A DNA stretch of 64,000 nt from Pandoraea sputorum (GTDB lineage: Bacteria; Pseudomonadota; Gammaproteobacteria; Burkholderiales; Burkholderiaceae): positions 496,001 through 560,000 of the forward strand of contig NZ_CP010431.2 in assembly GCF_000814845.2 (NCBI RefSeq), read 5' to 3'. Numbering within the stretch: position 1 is the first letter of the stretch; every line of letters begins with the position of its first letter. The position numbers and the translations under genes are program-made. Shown here piece after piece: positions 26,925 to 36,868 of the stretch. Below the pieces are notes generated by a model. That model did not search any database. It was not told the DNA's origin and was given only the letters and a program-made list of their open reading frames with translations.

Positions 26925-27169
26925 CTTGCATCGTCCTAAAAGCAGGGGTTGGGGGGAGATGCATTCTTGCATGCGTCGCGTTCGGGGAATTGCCACCGGT
27001 CGCGCGACGTATGGGCCGCGTCGCCGGGAAAAGATGCACCGACAAGTGTTTGAGACGTTGCGTCCACCCCGGATGGGCTGTGAAATTTGGGAGGTTGCTT
27101 GCTTATTTCGTCCCGGGCTTCTGCTTTTGTGCAATGAAGGGCGAACGACGCATGTGTCGCCGAAAAGCA
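26925..27169. other. Spacer upstream of the carbonic anhydrase
   Basis: Together with the terminator to 27203 this spacer is about 325 bases. No gene is seen. It must hold the carbonic anhydrase promoter on the minus strand, but I could not pick a convincing -35/-10 pair. Confidence 0.4.
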
Positions 27170-27203
27170 AAAAAGCGCCCTATATAACTAAAGGGCGCTT
27201 TTT
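27170..27203. terminator. Bidirectional terminator
   Basis: AAAAAGCGCCC (27170-27180) and GGGCGCTTTTT (27193-27203) form a perfect 11-base stem with a 12-base AT-rich loop. On the minus strand it ends the TlpA-like gene; on the plus strand it would stop read-through in the other direction. Confidence 0.88.
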
Positions 27204-27250
27204 GTCTTCAGTGAATCGCGCGAGAGGTGTTCCGCAATCAGGCCGATGAT

Positions 27251-27775
27251 TTAGGCTTGTTTTGCGAGCGCGGTCTCGATGAGCTTGTTCAGTTCCGCGT
27301 ACTCGGGTTCGCCGACATATTGCTTGAGCACCTTGCCGTTACGATCCACGACGAACGTCGTCGGCGTGAGCTGGACGTTGCCATATTGCTTGGCGACGCT
27401 GCCGTCGGAGTCCATCGCGACCTTGAACGGCAATTGACGCGACTGCGCGTAGTTCATCACGTACATCGGCGGGTCGTAGCTCATGGCCACTGCGACAAAT
27501 TCCAGCCCCTGACCTTTGTACTTCTCGTACGTCTTCACCATCGTCGGCATTTCCTTCATGCACGTGACGCAGCTCGTCGCCCAGAAGTTGACCAGATAAA
27601 CCTTGCCTTTGAGTTGTTCGGTGCCGAGCTTCTGACCCGAGAGCAACGTGAATGTCGCTTCGGGCGCTCGCTTCTGACCGGCGAACGTGAAGTACGCGGC
27701 AATCGCCACGGCGGCGATAACCACGACAGCGAGGATCTTGCCGAGAGGAGACTTGCGGGAGGTCGTAGCGCTCAT
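27251..27775 (-). CDS. Membrane-anchored TlpA/ResA-like thioredoxin-fold protein
   Basis: 174 residues: one N-terminal helix (about 12-32) anchors a periplasmic redoxin domain. The active site is WATSCVTC, the two cysteines spaced as in thioredoxins but with Val-Thr between them, not Gly-Pro. The cis-Pro segment is LTPTTFVVD. Such proteins reduce apocytochromes or copper-site subunits in the periplasm. The cytochrome oxidase genes at 62-64 kb are too far away to imply a link. Terminates at 27170-27203. Confidence 0.85.
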   Translation of the reverse strand: MSATTSRKSPLGKILAVVVIAAVAIAAYFTFAGQKRAPEATFTLLSGQKLGTEQLKGKVYLVNFWATSCVTCMKEMPTMVKTYEKYKGQGLEFVAVAMSYDPPMYVMNYAQSRQLPFKVAMDSDGSVAKQYGNVQLTPTTFVVDRNGKVLKQYVGEPEYAELNKLIETALAKQA

Positions 27776-27871
27776 GACACAGCGGTGTGGGTAAGGAGTT
27801 CGGTGGGGGGCAGAGGTCCGCCGTTTTGACGTCGATCCGCCCTCGATTTGTCACCGATTCTACTCTGAATC

Positions 27872-28603
27872 TCAGCGTGTCGTGGTGCCGCTGCCCGGGT
27901 GCAGACGGGCGCGTCCGCGTGCGATGGCGTCGTCGAGATATGCACCGTAGAAGTCCGGCAGACCTGCGCCGATCAACGGGTCTGCGACCGGCCGTCCGCT
28001 GGTATCGAGGAACAAAACCGTCGGCGACACCTTGACGCCATGGGCACGCGCCCACGCAACGCCGGTGGTCGTCGCGCCATCGAAATCGCGCACGGGCGTT
28101 GTGCTGTCCATGCCGATTTCGCGCACTTCGTACTTGCCGCTGCGCACGAGCGGCGCCAACTCTCGTTGGCGGATCGGGCCGCAATAGACGCAGTCCCGCA
28201 GCGACACGAGCACGATCAGCGGCGCGTCGAGCGAGGCCGCGCGACGCGCGTGCGCCGCGAAGTCGGTCGCCAGCGGTACGGCCGCCTGCTGTTTGGCCGC
28301 TGTCTTGTTATCGAGCGGTTTCGCCGCTGCACCCTCATGCGGATAGGTGACGCCGGTTGCCTGCGCGAGAACCAACGTCGAGGCGGTGGACGTCGGATGT
28401 CCCACAGACTGGTTGAAACTGTCGTCAGCGCTTTGCGTGCCTGGTGACGCGAAAGCGGCGACCGGCGCGATGAGCGGCAGTGTGATCACAGTGCTGGCGA
28501 TCAGAGATTTCAGCAGCCGGGCGCGTCCCATCGCCCGCGGTGAAGCAACCGGTGCGGTCGGGGCGGACGAGGCAAGGGACGTGGAGGCGCAGGCGTGTGT
28601 CAT
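27872..28603 (-). CDS. Periplasmic thioredoxin-fold protein with CVYC active site
   Basis: 243 residues from ATG 28603; an alternative ATG at 28531 gives a cleaner signal peptide (ARLLKSLIASTVITLPLIA then AFA). The C-terminal half has a thioredoxin fold with LIVLVSLRDCVYCGPIR as the redox motif and KVSPTVLFLD as the cis-Pro strand, similar to SoxW or DsbD-dependent thioredoxins. The segment between signal and fold (about 45-115) is low complexity. It is upstream of the TlpA-like gene on the same strand, 96 bases away, and probably shares its transcript. Confidence 0.75.
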   Translation of the reverse strand: MTHACASTSLASSAPTAPVASPRAMGRARLLKSLIASTVITLPLIAPVAAFASPGTQSADDSFNQSVGHPTSTASTLVLAQATGVTYPHEGAAAKPLDNKTAAKQQAAVPLATDFAAHARRAASLDAPLIVLVSLRDCVYCGPIRQRELAPLVRSGKYEVREIGMDSTTPVRDFDGATTTGVAWARAHGVKVSPTVLFLDTSGRPVADPLIGAGLPDFYGAYLDDAIARGRARLHPGSGTTTR

Positions 28604-28700
28604 GCCGCCGATGATACCGGGAACCGCGCCGAGCCGTTTTCCCTGCCGCACCGCATAGCGGATAATGGCGGCTTCCCATTCTCCAACCTCTCTGACGTCT

Positions 28701-29249
28701 ATGAACCGCGTTGTCCGTGTCTGCGCTCTGCTTGCCGCGACCGTCGCGACCCTCGTGATGGCCGCGTGCTCCCCTCGCTACGATTGGCGTGAGGTCCATG
28801 ACAAGGATGGCGCGTATGCCGTGACCTATCCCGCCAAGCCGACGCAAGATGAGCGCGAGGTGAAGTTCGCCTCCGGGCCGCTGCCGATGCGCATGCAGGC
28901 CGCACGCGTCGACGCTGCACTCTTCGCGGTGGGCGTGGTCACGCTGCCCAGCGATGACGCCACACTGCGCCAGACCGTCGTCGACGAACTGCAACACGGC
29001 TTGCTCGCCAATGTGAACGAGCGGCAGGTGTCGCCCTCGCAAGTGATGGTGCGTCAGGCGGGCGATGCGCCCTCGCTCCCGGGCATGGCGGTCTCTGCAC
29101 AGGGCGTGGCGAGCGACAAAGCCGAACGTTACGTCTCCGCGCGTTTCGTCGGACGTGGCAACCACGTCTATCAGGCCGTCGTCATGGGGACGAAGGCACC
29201 CGGCAAGGAACAAGTCGATCAGTTCCTGGACTCGTTCACTCTGGAGTGA
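28701..29249 (+). CDS. Conserved hypothetical lipoprotein
   Basis: 182 residues with a signal peptide and lipobox VMAAC, the cysteine near residue 22. The mature part starts YDWREVHDKDGAYAVTYPAKP and ends with a Lys/Gln-rich helix (KEQVDQFLDSF). I do not recognise a named domain. Start at ATG 28701 gives the correct signal peptide. Divergent from the thioredoxin-fold gene with 97 bases between them. Confidence 0.72.
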   Translation: MNRVVRVCALLAATVATLVMAACSPRYDWREVHDKDGAYAVTYPAKPTQDEREVKFASGPLPMRMQAARVDAALFAVGVVTLPSDDATLRQTVVDELQHGLLANVNERQVSPSQVMVRQAGDAPSLPGMAVSAQGVASDKAERYVSARFVGRGNHVYQAVVMGTKAPGKEQVDQFLDSFTLE

Positions 29250-29298
29250 GCGGCGTACTTCAGGACGTGTTTATGCGCTCGGACGTCGGCGTCCCCAT

Positions 29299-30879
29299 TC
29301 ACGTCGGCGCTTCTCGATACTGCACCGCCTCGGCGATGTGAGACGCATCGATTGCGTCGCATTCTGCGAGGTCCGCCACAGTGCGTGCCACGCGCAACAC
29401 CCGGTGGTAGGTGCGGGCCGACCAATGGTGTTGCGTCACCGCACGGTGCAGCACCTCCTGCGCCGCCGGTCCCAGTGGACATTGCGCTTCCAGCGCACGA
29501 TTCGACAGACCGCAGTTCAACTGACCCTGACGCTTTAGCTGGCGCGTCTGCGCATGTCGTACTCGCATGGCCACGACTTCAGTGCGCTCGCCGGTGGCTG
29601 GAGCGGCGAATGTTTCCGCGCTGAGTGCAGGCACTTCCACGTGCAGGTCGATGCGGTCGAGCAACGGCCCGGAGAGCCGGTTGCGGTAACGCGCTACCGC
29701 GTCACTCGTGCATCGGCAGTTGCGTGACGGGTGCCCCAGGTCACCGCAGGGACACGGGTTCATTGCCGCCACCAGTTGAAATGCCGCGGGAAACGTCGCA
29801 TGCCCACCGGCGCGCGAAATCGTGACATGCCCCAGTTCCAGTGGTTCACGCAGCACTTCCAGGACACGACGCTGAAATTCCGGCAGTTCGTCGAGGAACA
29901 GCACGCCGCGATGCGCCAGACTGATTTCCCCCGGTCGCGGCGTGCTCCCGCCCCCCACAAGGGCCGCCGCCGATGCCGTGTGATGCGGCGCACGAAAGGG
30001 CCGGCGTCCCCAATGCCGCATATCGAAGCCCTGCGCGCTCAGACTTGCGAGCGTTGCCGCTTCCACGGCCTGCGATTTGCAGAGCGACGGCAACAGGCCG
30101 ACGAGCCGCGTCGCGAGCATCGATTTGCCCGTGCCGGGTGGCCCGCAAAGCAAAAGGTGATGGCCACCCGCCGCCGCCACTTCCAGCGCTCGTTTGGCGT
30201 GCTCCTGCCCTTTGATGTCGATCATGTCCGCGATGCTGCTGCCCGGGGGCGTGGCGCCCGGCGCGCTGACTCGCGCGACGTCGAGTTCGCCCCCCGCTGT
30301 GTCCGCTGCCCTGTCGTTAGGCGAACCCTGCACCACGGCACGTGGGAGCGGTATCGCGACATCCGGCGCCGCGAGGTGGGCGCAGACGTCGAGTAAAGCG
30401 CGTGCGCCATAGACCGTGGCTTCCTCCACCAGCGCAGCTTCTTGTGCGCTCCCGGCGGGAAGCACGAGCGCGCGTGTCGACGGCTCCGATGCCATCGCGC
30501 TCGCCATCGCCAGGCCACCGCGAATAGGGCGCAACTCGCCGGTAAGCGACAACTCGCCCGCGAACTCGTGCGTGCGCAACCCGGCCTCCGGTAACTGACC
30601 GCTCGCCGCCAGAATGCCGAGCGCAATCGGTAGATCAAAACAGCCCGACGCCTTCGGCAGATCGGCCGGGGCCAGATTGACGGTGATGCGTCGCGCTGGG
30701 AATTCAAACCGGCTGTTCTGCAACGCCGAGCGCACCCGCTCGCGACTTTCCTTCACTTCGGTATCGGGCAGCCCCACCAGCGACAATCCCGGCAAGCCGT
30801 TCGCCAGATGGACTTCGACTGTCACCGGACGTGCCGACATACCGGTGATCGCGCGGCTGCTCACCACTGCCAATGACAT
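29299..30879 (-). CDS. comM: YifB/ComM-family Mg-chelatase-like ATPase
   Basis: 526-residue AAA+ protein. The N-terminal Lon-protease-like subdomain contains VEVHLANGLPGLSLVGLPDTE. The ATPase core has Walker A GPPGTGKS, Walker B VLFLDELPEF and a zinc-type loop CPCGDLGHPSRNCRC near the middle. The C-terminal Mg-chelatase domain ends WSARTYHRVLRVARTVADL. ComM-type helicases promote branch migration during natural transformation. The ATG at 30879 has a very strong ribosome site (GGAGGAGAGG). comF at 49477 is another competence-type gene in this window, but the two are not linked. Confidence 0.92.
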   Translation of the reverse strand: MSLAVVSSRAITGMSARPVTVEVHLANGLPGLSLVGLPDTEVKESRERVRSALQNSRFEFPARRITVNLAPADLPKASGCFDLPIALGILAASGQLPEAGLRTHEFAGELSLTGELRPIRGGLAMASAMASEPSTRALVLPAGSAQEAALVEEATVYGARALLDVCAHLAAPDVAIPLPRAVVQGSPNDRAADTAGGELDVARVSAPGATPPGSSIADMIDIKGQEHAKRALEVAAAGGHHLLLCGPPGTGKSMLATRLVGLLPSLCKSQAVEAATLASLSAQGFDMRHWGRRPFRAPHHTASAAALVGGGSTPRPGEISLAHRGVLFLDELPEFQRRVLEVLREPLELGHVTISRAGGHATFPAAFQLVAAMNPCPCGDLGHPSRNCRCTSDAVARYRNRLSGPLLDRIDLHVEVPALSAETFAAPATGERTEVVAMRVRHAQTRQLKRQGQLNCGLSNRALEAQCPLGPAAQEVLHRAVTQHHWSARTYHRVLRVARTVADLAECDAIDASHIAEAVQYREAPT

Positions 30880-31278
30880 GACCTCTCCTCCGACGGCACG
30901 GATCGTGCCAATTTCCAATGACAACACGCCAGTTGTGTTGCCTCGATGTCGTCGATGGTCGCCCTTGAGCGCGGCAATGTGCAATGCCATATCCGTGCAA
31001 ATGCGCGGCGACGGCGTGTTTTGGGATGGGGTGTGATGCGTGTCCGGAATTGCCCGTCAGTCAGCTAAGACTATTCCGATAAGCGTTCGCGAATTCATGA
31101 GGGATGAGAGCGCGTGCATCGGGCGCGACTCGGAAGAAGGGCGCTGACAGGGAAGCCGAAGGCGCGGGCTGACGGAAGGCGGAGCCTTAGGAGGTCGGGG
31201 GGGCAGGACTCGGGGTCGCGAAAAATGCGGAACGCAAACCACCGGGCACGCGCACGAGCGGGTGCGTGCCCATGTAAC
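30880..31278. other. Spacer between comM and ubiK
   Basis: About 400 bases with no supported gene. It includes a small dyad GGCACG-GAT-CGTGCC at 30895-30909 in the comM leader. The long minus-strand frame over 31057-31584 is compositional shadow and lacks any domain. Confidence 0.5.
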
Positions 31279-31300
31279 AAGGGGCGCTTTCGCGCCCCTT
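31279..31300 (-). terminator. Terminator-like hairpin after ubiK
   Basis: AAGGGGCGC (31279-31287) pairs perfectly with GCGCCCCTT (31292-31300), with a four-base loop. It is eight bases past the ubiK stop. On the minus strand it is followed by TTGTTAC, not a long T-run. Confidence 0.6.
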
Positions 31301-31307
31301 GGGATCT

Positions 31308-31556
31308 TCAGTCTTGCGCTTCGCTGCGCAGACCTTCGAGCTCGGCCACGCGCTTTTCCAGCGCTTCGAGCTTTTCGCGCGTGCGTGCGAGCACTTGCGC
31401 CTGCACGTCGAATTCCTCGCGCGTCACCAGATCGAGTTTGGTGAAGCCCTGACCCAGCAGGCTTTTGACGTTGCGCTCGATATCCTTGGCGGGCGATTGC
31501 TTGAGCATCTCGCTCACCTTGGCTTGCATGTCTTGCAGGATCTCGTTCGGTTTCAT
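31308..31556 (-). CDS. ubiK: Ubiquinone biosynthesis accessory factor UbiK
   Basis: 82-residue BMFP-domain protein (PNEILQDMQAKVSEMLKQSP, then a C-terminal coiled coil TREKLEALEKRVAELEGL). UbiK assists the aerobic ubiquinone-synthesis complex in E. coli. Start at ATG 31556; the larger frame to 31796 lacks similarity. Its 5' side faces torF across a 395-base regulatory region. Confidence 0.9.
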   Translation of the reverse strand: MKPNEILQDMQAKVSEMLKQSPAKDIERNVKSLLGQGFTKLDLVTREEFDVQAQVLARTREKLEALEKRVAELEGLRSEAQD

Positions 31557-31580
31557 AAGCCTTCCTCTCGTCGTTTCTTT

Positions 31581-31612
31581 GCACCGATGTGGTGCTTGCA
31601 CCGTCAACGTGC
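31581..31612 (+). promoter_or_regulatory. Two NtrC-like binding sites
   Basis: GCACC-GATGT-GGTGC (31581-31595) is a perfect match to the NtrC dyad GCACY-N5-RGTGC; GCACC-GTCAA-CGTGC (31598-31612) is a second, nearly perfect copy 17 bases further on. Paired sites about 160-190 bases ahead of a -24/-12 promoter are the usual NtrC enhancer layout. The remaining spacer 31557-31951 shows no gene. Confidence 0.7.
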
Positions 31613-31772
31613 TTCGTCGTGCCAGCCAGGCCGGTGCAACGTGGTGCATTCCGACGCGGCCTCTCAATGTTGGCGCAACTCTAACACCGTTTTTTGCGAC
31701 CAGCCACTCAAGCGGCCCGGCCAGCACCGGCCGCGTGCGCTTTTGACACGATTTACCGCGCTGAGTTGTTCC

Positions 31773-31788
31773 TGGCGTGTCGTTTGCG
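31773..31788 (+). promoter_or_regulatory. Sigma-54 promoter of torF-glnK-amtB
   Basis: TGGCGTGTCGTTTGCG has GG (31774-31775) and GC (31786-31787) exactly ten bases apart and matches the TGGC/TTGC boxes. It lies about 165 bases before the torF start and downstream of the NtrC-like sites. Confidence 0.7.
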
Positions 31789-31951
31789 TGCCTCACGTCC
31801 CCCGGAATTTTGCCAATTTTTTATCCCGAAATCCGTATCTTGCGCGTCGCAGCATACGCGGTCGAAGGAGCTGGCACGGGAGTTGCTCTACTCAGTTCAG
31901 AACCTGCCGCACGCTGTACTAAGACGTGAAAGTCAACTTAAGGGGAAAGTG

Positions 31952-33149
<1,198 letters not shown>

Positions 33150-33174
33150 AGGTCCCACATAAGAGACAACAATC

Positions 33175-34710
33175 ATGAAAAAACTACTTGCCAAACTCCT
33201 GCTCGCCGCCGCCTTTACGGGTGTCGTGGGCCTCGGCGCCAGCGCCGCACTGGCCCAGGACGCCTCGGCGCCTGCCGCTGCTTCGGCCGCTTCGGAATCC
33301 GCAGCACCCGCTCCCGCAGCGGCGACCGCAACGCCAGCGGCCGCACCTGCACCTGCTGCGCAAGCCGCAGCGCCCGCCGCTCCTGCGGCTGCACCCGTGC
33401 CGCCGAACAAGGGCGACACGGCCTGGTTGCTGACCTGCACCGCGTTCGTGATTCTCATGACGCTGCCCGGTCTGGGCCTGTTCTACGGCGGTCTGGTCCG
33501 CTCGAAGAACATGCTCTCCGTGCTGATGCAGTGTTTCATCATCTTCTCGCTGGTGGTCGTGCTCTGGGCGATCTACGGCTACAGCATCGCGTTCACCGAA
33601 GGCGGGGCGTTCTTCGGCGGCTTCGATCGCTTGTTCCTCAAGGGAATGACGCCGGACTCGGTGGCGGCCACGTTCAGTAAGGGCGTGAATGTGCCGGAGT
33701 ACGCGTACATGGCGTTCCAGGCTGCATTCGCCGCAATCACCTGCGCGCTGATCGTCGGTGCTTTCGCAGAACGTGCCAAGTTCTCGGCCGTGCTGCTGTT
33801 CACCGTCATCTGGTTCACGTTCTCGTACCTGCCGATGGCGCACATGGTCTGGTTCTGGGCCGGTCCGGATGCCTACATCGACGCAGCGGCGGCCGACGCG
33901 GCCAACGCACACGCCGGCTGGCTGTTCCAGAAGGGCGCGCTCGACTACGCCGGCGGCACGGTGGTGCACATCAACGCGGCTATCGCAGGGCTTGTGGGTT
34001 CGTACATGGTCGGCAAGCGCGTTGGTTTCGGTAAGGAAGCGTTCAAGCCGCACTCGCTCACGATGACGATGATCGGCGCGTCGCTGCTCTGGTTCGGCTG
34101 GTTCGGCTTTAACGCCGGTTCGGGTCTGGAAGCGAACGGCGGTGCCGCACTTGCCTTCGTCAACACCTTGCTCGCCACCGCTGCAGCCACGCTGTCCTGG
34201 ACGGCCGGTGAATGGATCGGTAAGGGCAAGCCGTCGATGCTGGGTGGCGCGTCGGGTGCCGTGGCCGGTCTGGTGGCGGTCACGCCGGCAGCGGGCTTCG
34301 TCGGTCCGATGGGCTCCATCGTGCTTGGCTTGCTCGCGGGTCTCATTTGCCTGTGGGGTGTGAACGGTCTGAAGCGCCTGCTCAAGGCCGACGACGCGCT
34401 CGACGTGTTCGGCGTGCACGGCGTGGGCGGTATGCTCGGCGCGATTCTGACGGGCGTGTTCGCTGCACCGTCGCTCGGCGGCACGGGGATCTACGACTAC
34501 GTCGCCAACAAGGTGGCACCGGATTACTCGATCGCAGGGCAGGTCTGGATTCAGTTCCAGGGCGTGCTGACCACGCTCGTGTGGTCGGGGGTCGTCGCCT
34601 TCATCGCCTTCAAGATCGCCGACATCGTGCTGGGTCTGCGTGTGCCGGAAGACGAAGAGCGTGAAGGTCTGGACATCACCTCGCACGGCGAATCGGCCTA
34701 TCACAACTGA
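33175..34710 (+). CDS. amtB: Ammonium transporter AmtB
   Basis: 511-residue ammonium channel. A signal peptide (to about ALAQ, residue 26) is followed by an Ala/Pro-rich stretch (about 27-75) before the first channel helix (DTAWLLTCTAFVILMTLPGL). Typical features are FYGGLVRSKNMLSV, the tryptophan-rich WFWAGPDAYID, and the twin-histidine region GTVVHINAA plus DVFGVHGVGG. The long Ala/Pro linker makes it larger than E. coli AmtB (428 aa), a form common in Burkholderiales. Regulated with glnK through the NtrC/sigma-54 elements upstream of torF. Confidence 0.95.
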   Translation: MKKLLAKLLLAAAFTGVVGLGASAALAQDASAPAAASAASESAAPAPAAATATPAAAPAPAAQAAAPAAPAAAPVPPNKGDTAWLLTCTAFVILMTLPGLGLFYGGLVRSKNMLSVLMQCFIIFSLVVVLWAIYGYSIAFTEGGAFFGGFDRLFLKGMTPDSVAATFSKGVNVPEYAYMAFQAAFAAITCALIVGAFAERAKFSAVLLFTVIWFTFSYLPMAHMVWFWAGPDAYIDAAAADAANAHAGWLFQKGALDYAGGTVVHINAAIAGLVGSYMVGKRVGFGKEAFKPHSLTMTMIGASLLWFGWFGFNAGSGLEANGGAALAFVNTLLATAAATLSWTAGEWIGKGKPSMLGGASGAVAGLVAVTPAAGFVGPMGSIVLGLLAGLICLWGVNGLKRLLKADDALDVFGVHGVGGMLGAILTGVFAAPSLGGTGIYDYVANKVAPDYSIAGQVWIQFQGVLTTLVWSGVVAFIAFKIADIVLGLRVPEDEEREGLDITSHGESAYHN

Positions 34711-34906
34711 AGCAACGACTCAGGCAGCTGATTTCACCTCAAATACATCTGTCTCATCGCACCGTTTAGCCCCGGCTTCCGTCCGGGGAAAACCCGGGAA
34801 CGTCAGCGAGTCGGCAAGGACTCGCCGACAACGGCCAGAAGGCCCGTCCCGGGCGACGCGAGAGGAGTTGCCGGAAGCCGGTCGGACAGCCGGCCCCGGC
34901 ATTGCG
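34711..34906 (+). ncRNA. Structured 3' region of amtB, possible small RNA or leader
   Basis: No gene is seen. The stretch contains several GC-rich dyads, for example CCCCGG-CTTCCGT-CCGGGG near 34767-34785, and ends directly in a strong terminator. It could be a processed 3' UTR, a small RNA or only hairpins after amtB. I do not recognise a known RNA family. The remaining bases to gshA (34935-35185) also hold no gene. Confidence 0.25.
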
Positions 34907-34934
34907 CGGGCACCCAGGCGGTGCCCGTTTTTTT
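34907..34934 (+). terminator. Rho-independent terminator
   Basis: CGGGCACC (34907-34914), loop of five, GGTGCCCG (34920-34927), then seven T. It ends the torF-glnK-amtB unit or a small transcript just upstream. Confidence 0.9.
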
Positions 34935-35151
34935 CGGCAGCCCCGGAAATCGTCCCCGCGCTTGTGATTTTCGGTTTTGCCCCCATGTCTTCTCACCGCG
35001 GCATCGCGCCGCGCTCCCCATAAACGTTGTCGACGCGTGCTCGTACGCCGCAAATCGTTGCCTCATCGACGGTGTGCCCGCGTGGCTGGCCTCGCGTCAC
35101 GGAGCCCCTTCCCGGGGCATGGCGAACGGCGGGGGCGCTGAGCGTATGCTC

Positions 35152-35157
35152 TACAAT
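35152..35157 (+). promoter_or_regulatory. Candidate -10 element for gshA
   Basis: TACAAT about 29 bases before the ATG; no good -35 is visible. Confidence 0.3.
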
Positions 35158-35185
35158 CGATATTCCATCTGGATATGAGAGAAGC

Positions 35186-36475
35186 ATGGTTCCGCATCTC
35201 GTCACGGCCCTGAAAGGCCCCTTGCTCGACCTGGAAAAGAAGATCCTCGATGCGACGCCCGCCATCGAGCGCTGGTTCCGGCTTGAGTGGCAGGAACATA
35301 CGCCGCCGTTCTACTGTTCGGTCGACCTGCGAAATGCCGGCTTCAAGCTCGCTCCCGTCGACACCAATCTCTTCCCCGGCGGCTTCAATAATCTGGCACC
35401 GGAAGTGTTGCCGCTCGCTGTGCAAGCCGCGATGGCTGCCATCGAAAAGATTTGCCCCGATGCGAAGAACCTGCTGCTGATCCCCGAACGCCATACGCGG
35501 AACTCGTTCTATTTGCAGAACATTGCGCGGCTGTCGACGATCATGCGTCACGCCGGGCTGAATGTGCGTCTGGGCAGTGTGTCGGACGACATCACCGAAC
35601 CGACGACCATCGAGTTGCCGGACGGGCAGCACGTCGTGATCGAGCCGCTGGAGCGCACGCCGCGCCGTCTGGGGCTCAAGAACTTCGATCCCTGTTCGAT
35701 TCTGCTCAATAACGATTTGTCGGCCGGTATTCCGCCGATTCTCGAGAATCTGCACGAGCAATACCTGCTGCCGCCGCTGCACGCCGGCTGGGCGGTGCGT
35801 CGCAAGAGTCAGCACTTTTCGGCCTACGACGATATCGTCAAGAAATTCGCCAAGATGATCGACGTCGATCAATGGATGCTCAATCCGTACTTCGCGAAGT
35901 GCGAGGGCGTCGATTTCGACGAAGGCGTCGGCGTGGAGAAGCTTGCCGATACGGTCGACGCCGTGCTGAAGAAGATCAACAAGAAGTATCGCGAGTACGG
36001 GATCACCGAGAAGCCGTTCGTCGTCATCAAGGCCGATGCCGGGACGTATGGCATGGGCGTGATGATGGTGCACGACGCCGCCGAGCTCAAAAACCTGAAT
36101 CGCCGTGATCGCACCAAGATGAGCGTGGTGAAGGAGGGGCTCGAAGTGCACGACTTCATCGTGCAGGAAGGCGTCTACACGTTCGAGCGCATCAACGAAG
36201 CGGTCGCGGAGCCGGTCGTCTACATGATCGATCGCTATGTGGTGGGCGGCTTTTACCGTGTCCATACCGGGCGCGGCACTGACGAAAACCTCAACGCCCC
36301 CGGCATGCACTTTGTGCCGCTTGCGTTCGAGCATACGGCACTGCCGGATGTCCACGCGAAGCCGGGTGCCGCACCGCCCAATCGCTTCTATATGTACGGT
36401 GTGGTGGCGCGCCTGGCGCTGCTGGCGGCATCGGTCGAACTGGAGCGTACCGATCCGGATCCCGAAACGTATTGA
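35186..36475 (+). CDS. gshA: Glutamate--cysteine ligase, proteobacterial type
   Basis: First step of glutathione synthesis. 429 residues of the GshA type found in many beta- and gammaproteobacteria, unrelated in sequence to E. coli GshA; recognisable by FYCSVDLRNAGFKLAPVDTN, LFPGGFNNL and the ATP-grasp-like VIKADAGTYGMGVMMV. The ATG at 35186 follows GAGAG. In related genomes gshA is next to gshB; here a regulator gene separates them. Confidence 0.9.
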   Translation: MVPHLVTALKGPLLDLEKKILDATPAIERWFRLEWQEHTPPFYCSVDLRNAGFKLAPVDTNLFPGGFNNLAPEVLPLAVQAAMAAIEKICPDAKNLLLIPERHTRNSFYLQNIARLSTIMRHAGLNVRLGSVSDDITEPTTIELPDGQHVVIEPLERTPRRLGLKNFDPCSILLNNDLSAGIPPILENLHEQYLLPPLHAGWAVRRKSQHFSAYDDIVKKFAKMIDVDQWMLNPYFAKCEGVDFDEGVGVEKLADTVDAVLKKINKKYREYGITEKPFVVIKADAGTYGMGVMMVHDAAELKNLNRRDRTKMSVVKEGLEVHDFIVQEGVYTFERINEAVAEPVVYMIDRYVVGGFYRVHTGRGTDENLNAPGMHFVPLAFEHTALPDVHAKPGAAPPNRFYMYGVVARLALLAASVELERTDPDPETY

Positions 36476-36599
36476 TCGATTCCGTCCGGTGTCGCGCAAT
36501 GCGACACGTTGCGCGGCGAGTGACAACTTGCCGCGCGCTATCGGTTTCGGCGGAAGGCGGCGGGCTTCGGCGCCGCTTTGAGAAGTTTCTGAATTTGAC
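36476..36599. other. Spacer after gshA
   Basis: Part of a 474-base gene-free stretch (36476-36949). Nothing is recognisable before the stem-loops starting at 36600. Confidence 0.4.
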
Positions 36600-36697
36600 C
36601 TGAGACAACGTCCCCTTGACGGTGGTCTCAGACGCCTCTTGTCCCGAGAGGCGAAAAGAAAAAGACGCCCGGCTGGCCCCCCGACTAGCCGGGCGTC
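36600..36697 (+). ncRNA. Three consecutive stem-loops with C-rich loops, possible small RNA
   Basis: CTGAGAC/GTCTCAG (36600-36606, 36625-36631), CGCCTCT/AGAGGCG (36633-36639, 36647-36653, loop TGTCCCG) and GACGCCCGGCT/AGCCGGGCGTC (36664-36674, 36687-36697, loop with six C). A-rich spacers separate them. Exposed C-runs can pair with ribosome-binding sites, as in C-rich-loop small RNAs, but there is no clear promoter or T-tailed terminator on the plus strand. On the minus strand the last stem is followed by a T-rich tract and could be a terminator. Confidence 0.3.
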
Positions 36698-36868
36698 ACA
36701 TTTACCGGTCGCCTCATGCAACGACCGGAAATCGGGGCTTCCCTGGGCGGTTCACCCCGCAAACTGGCTCCCTGCGCACCCCCTTCACATCCTGGATCGG
36801 TGTACTGTGCCGTTCCGTCTCGGTTCGCGTCAGCAATGAAGCGATGATGCGACCGTTTGACGCAACAA

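Noticed and set aside
26925..27170. Longer start for the carbonic anhydrase
   Set aside because: The extra 82 residues are Arg/Cys-rich without similarity and would bury the Tat signal.
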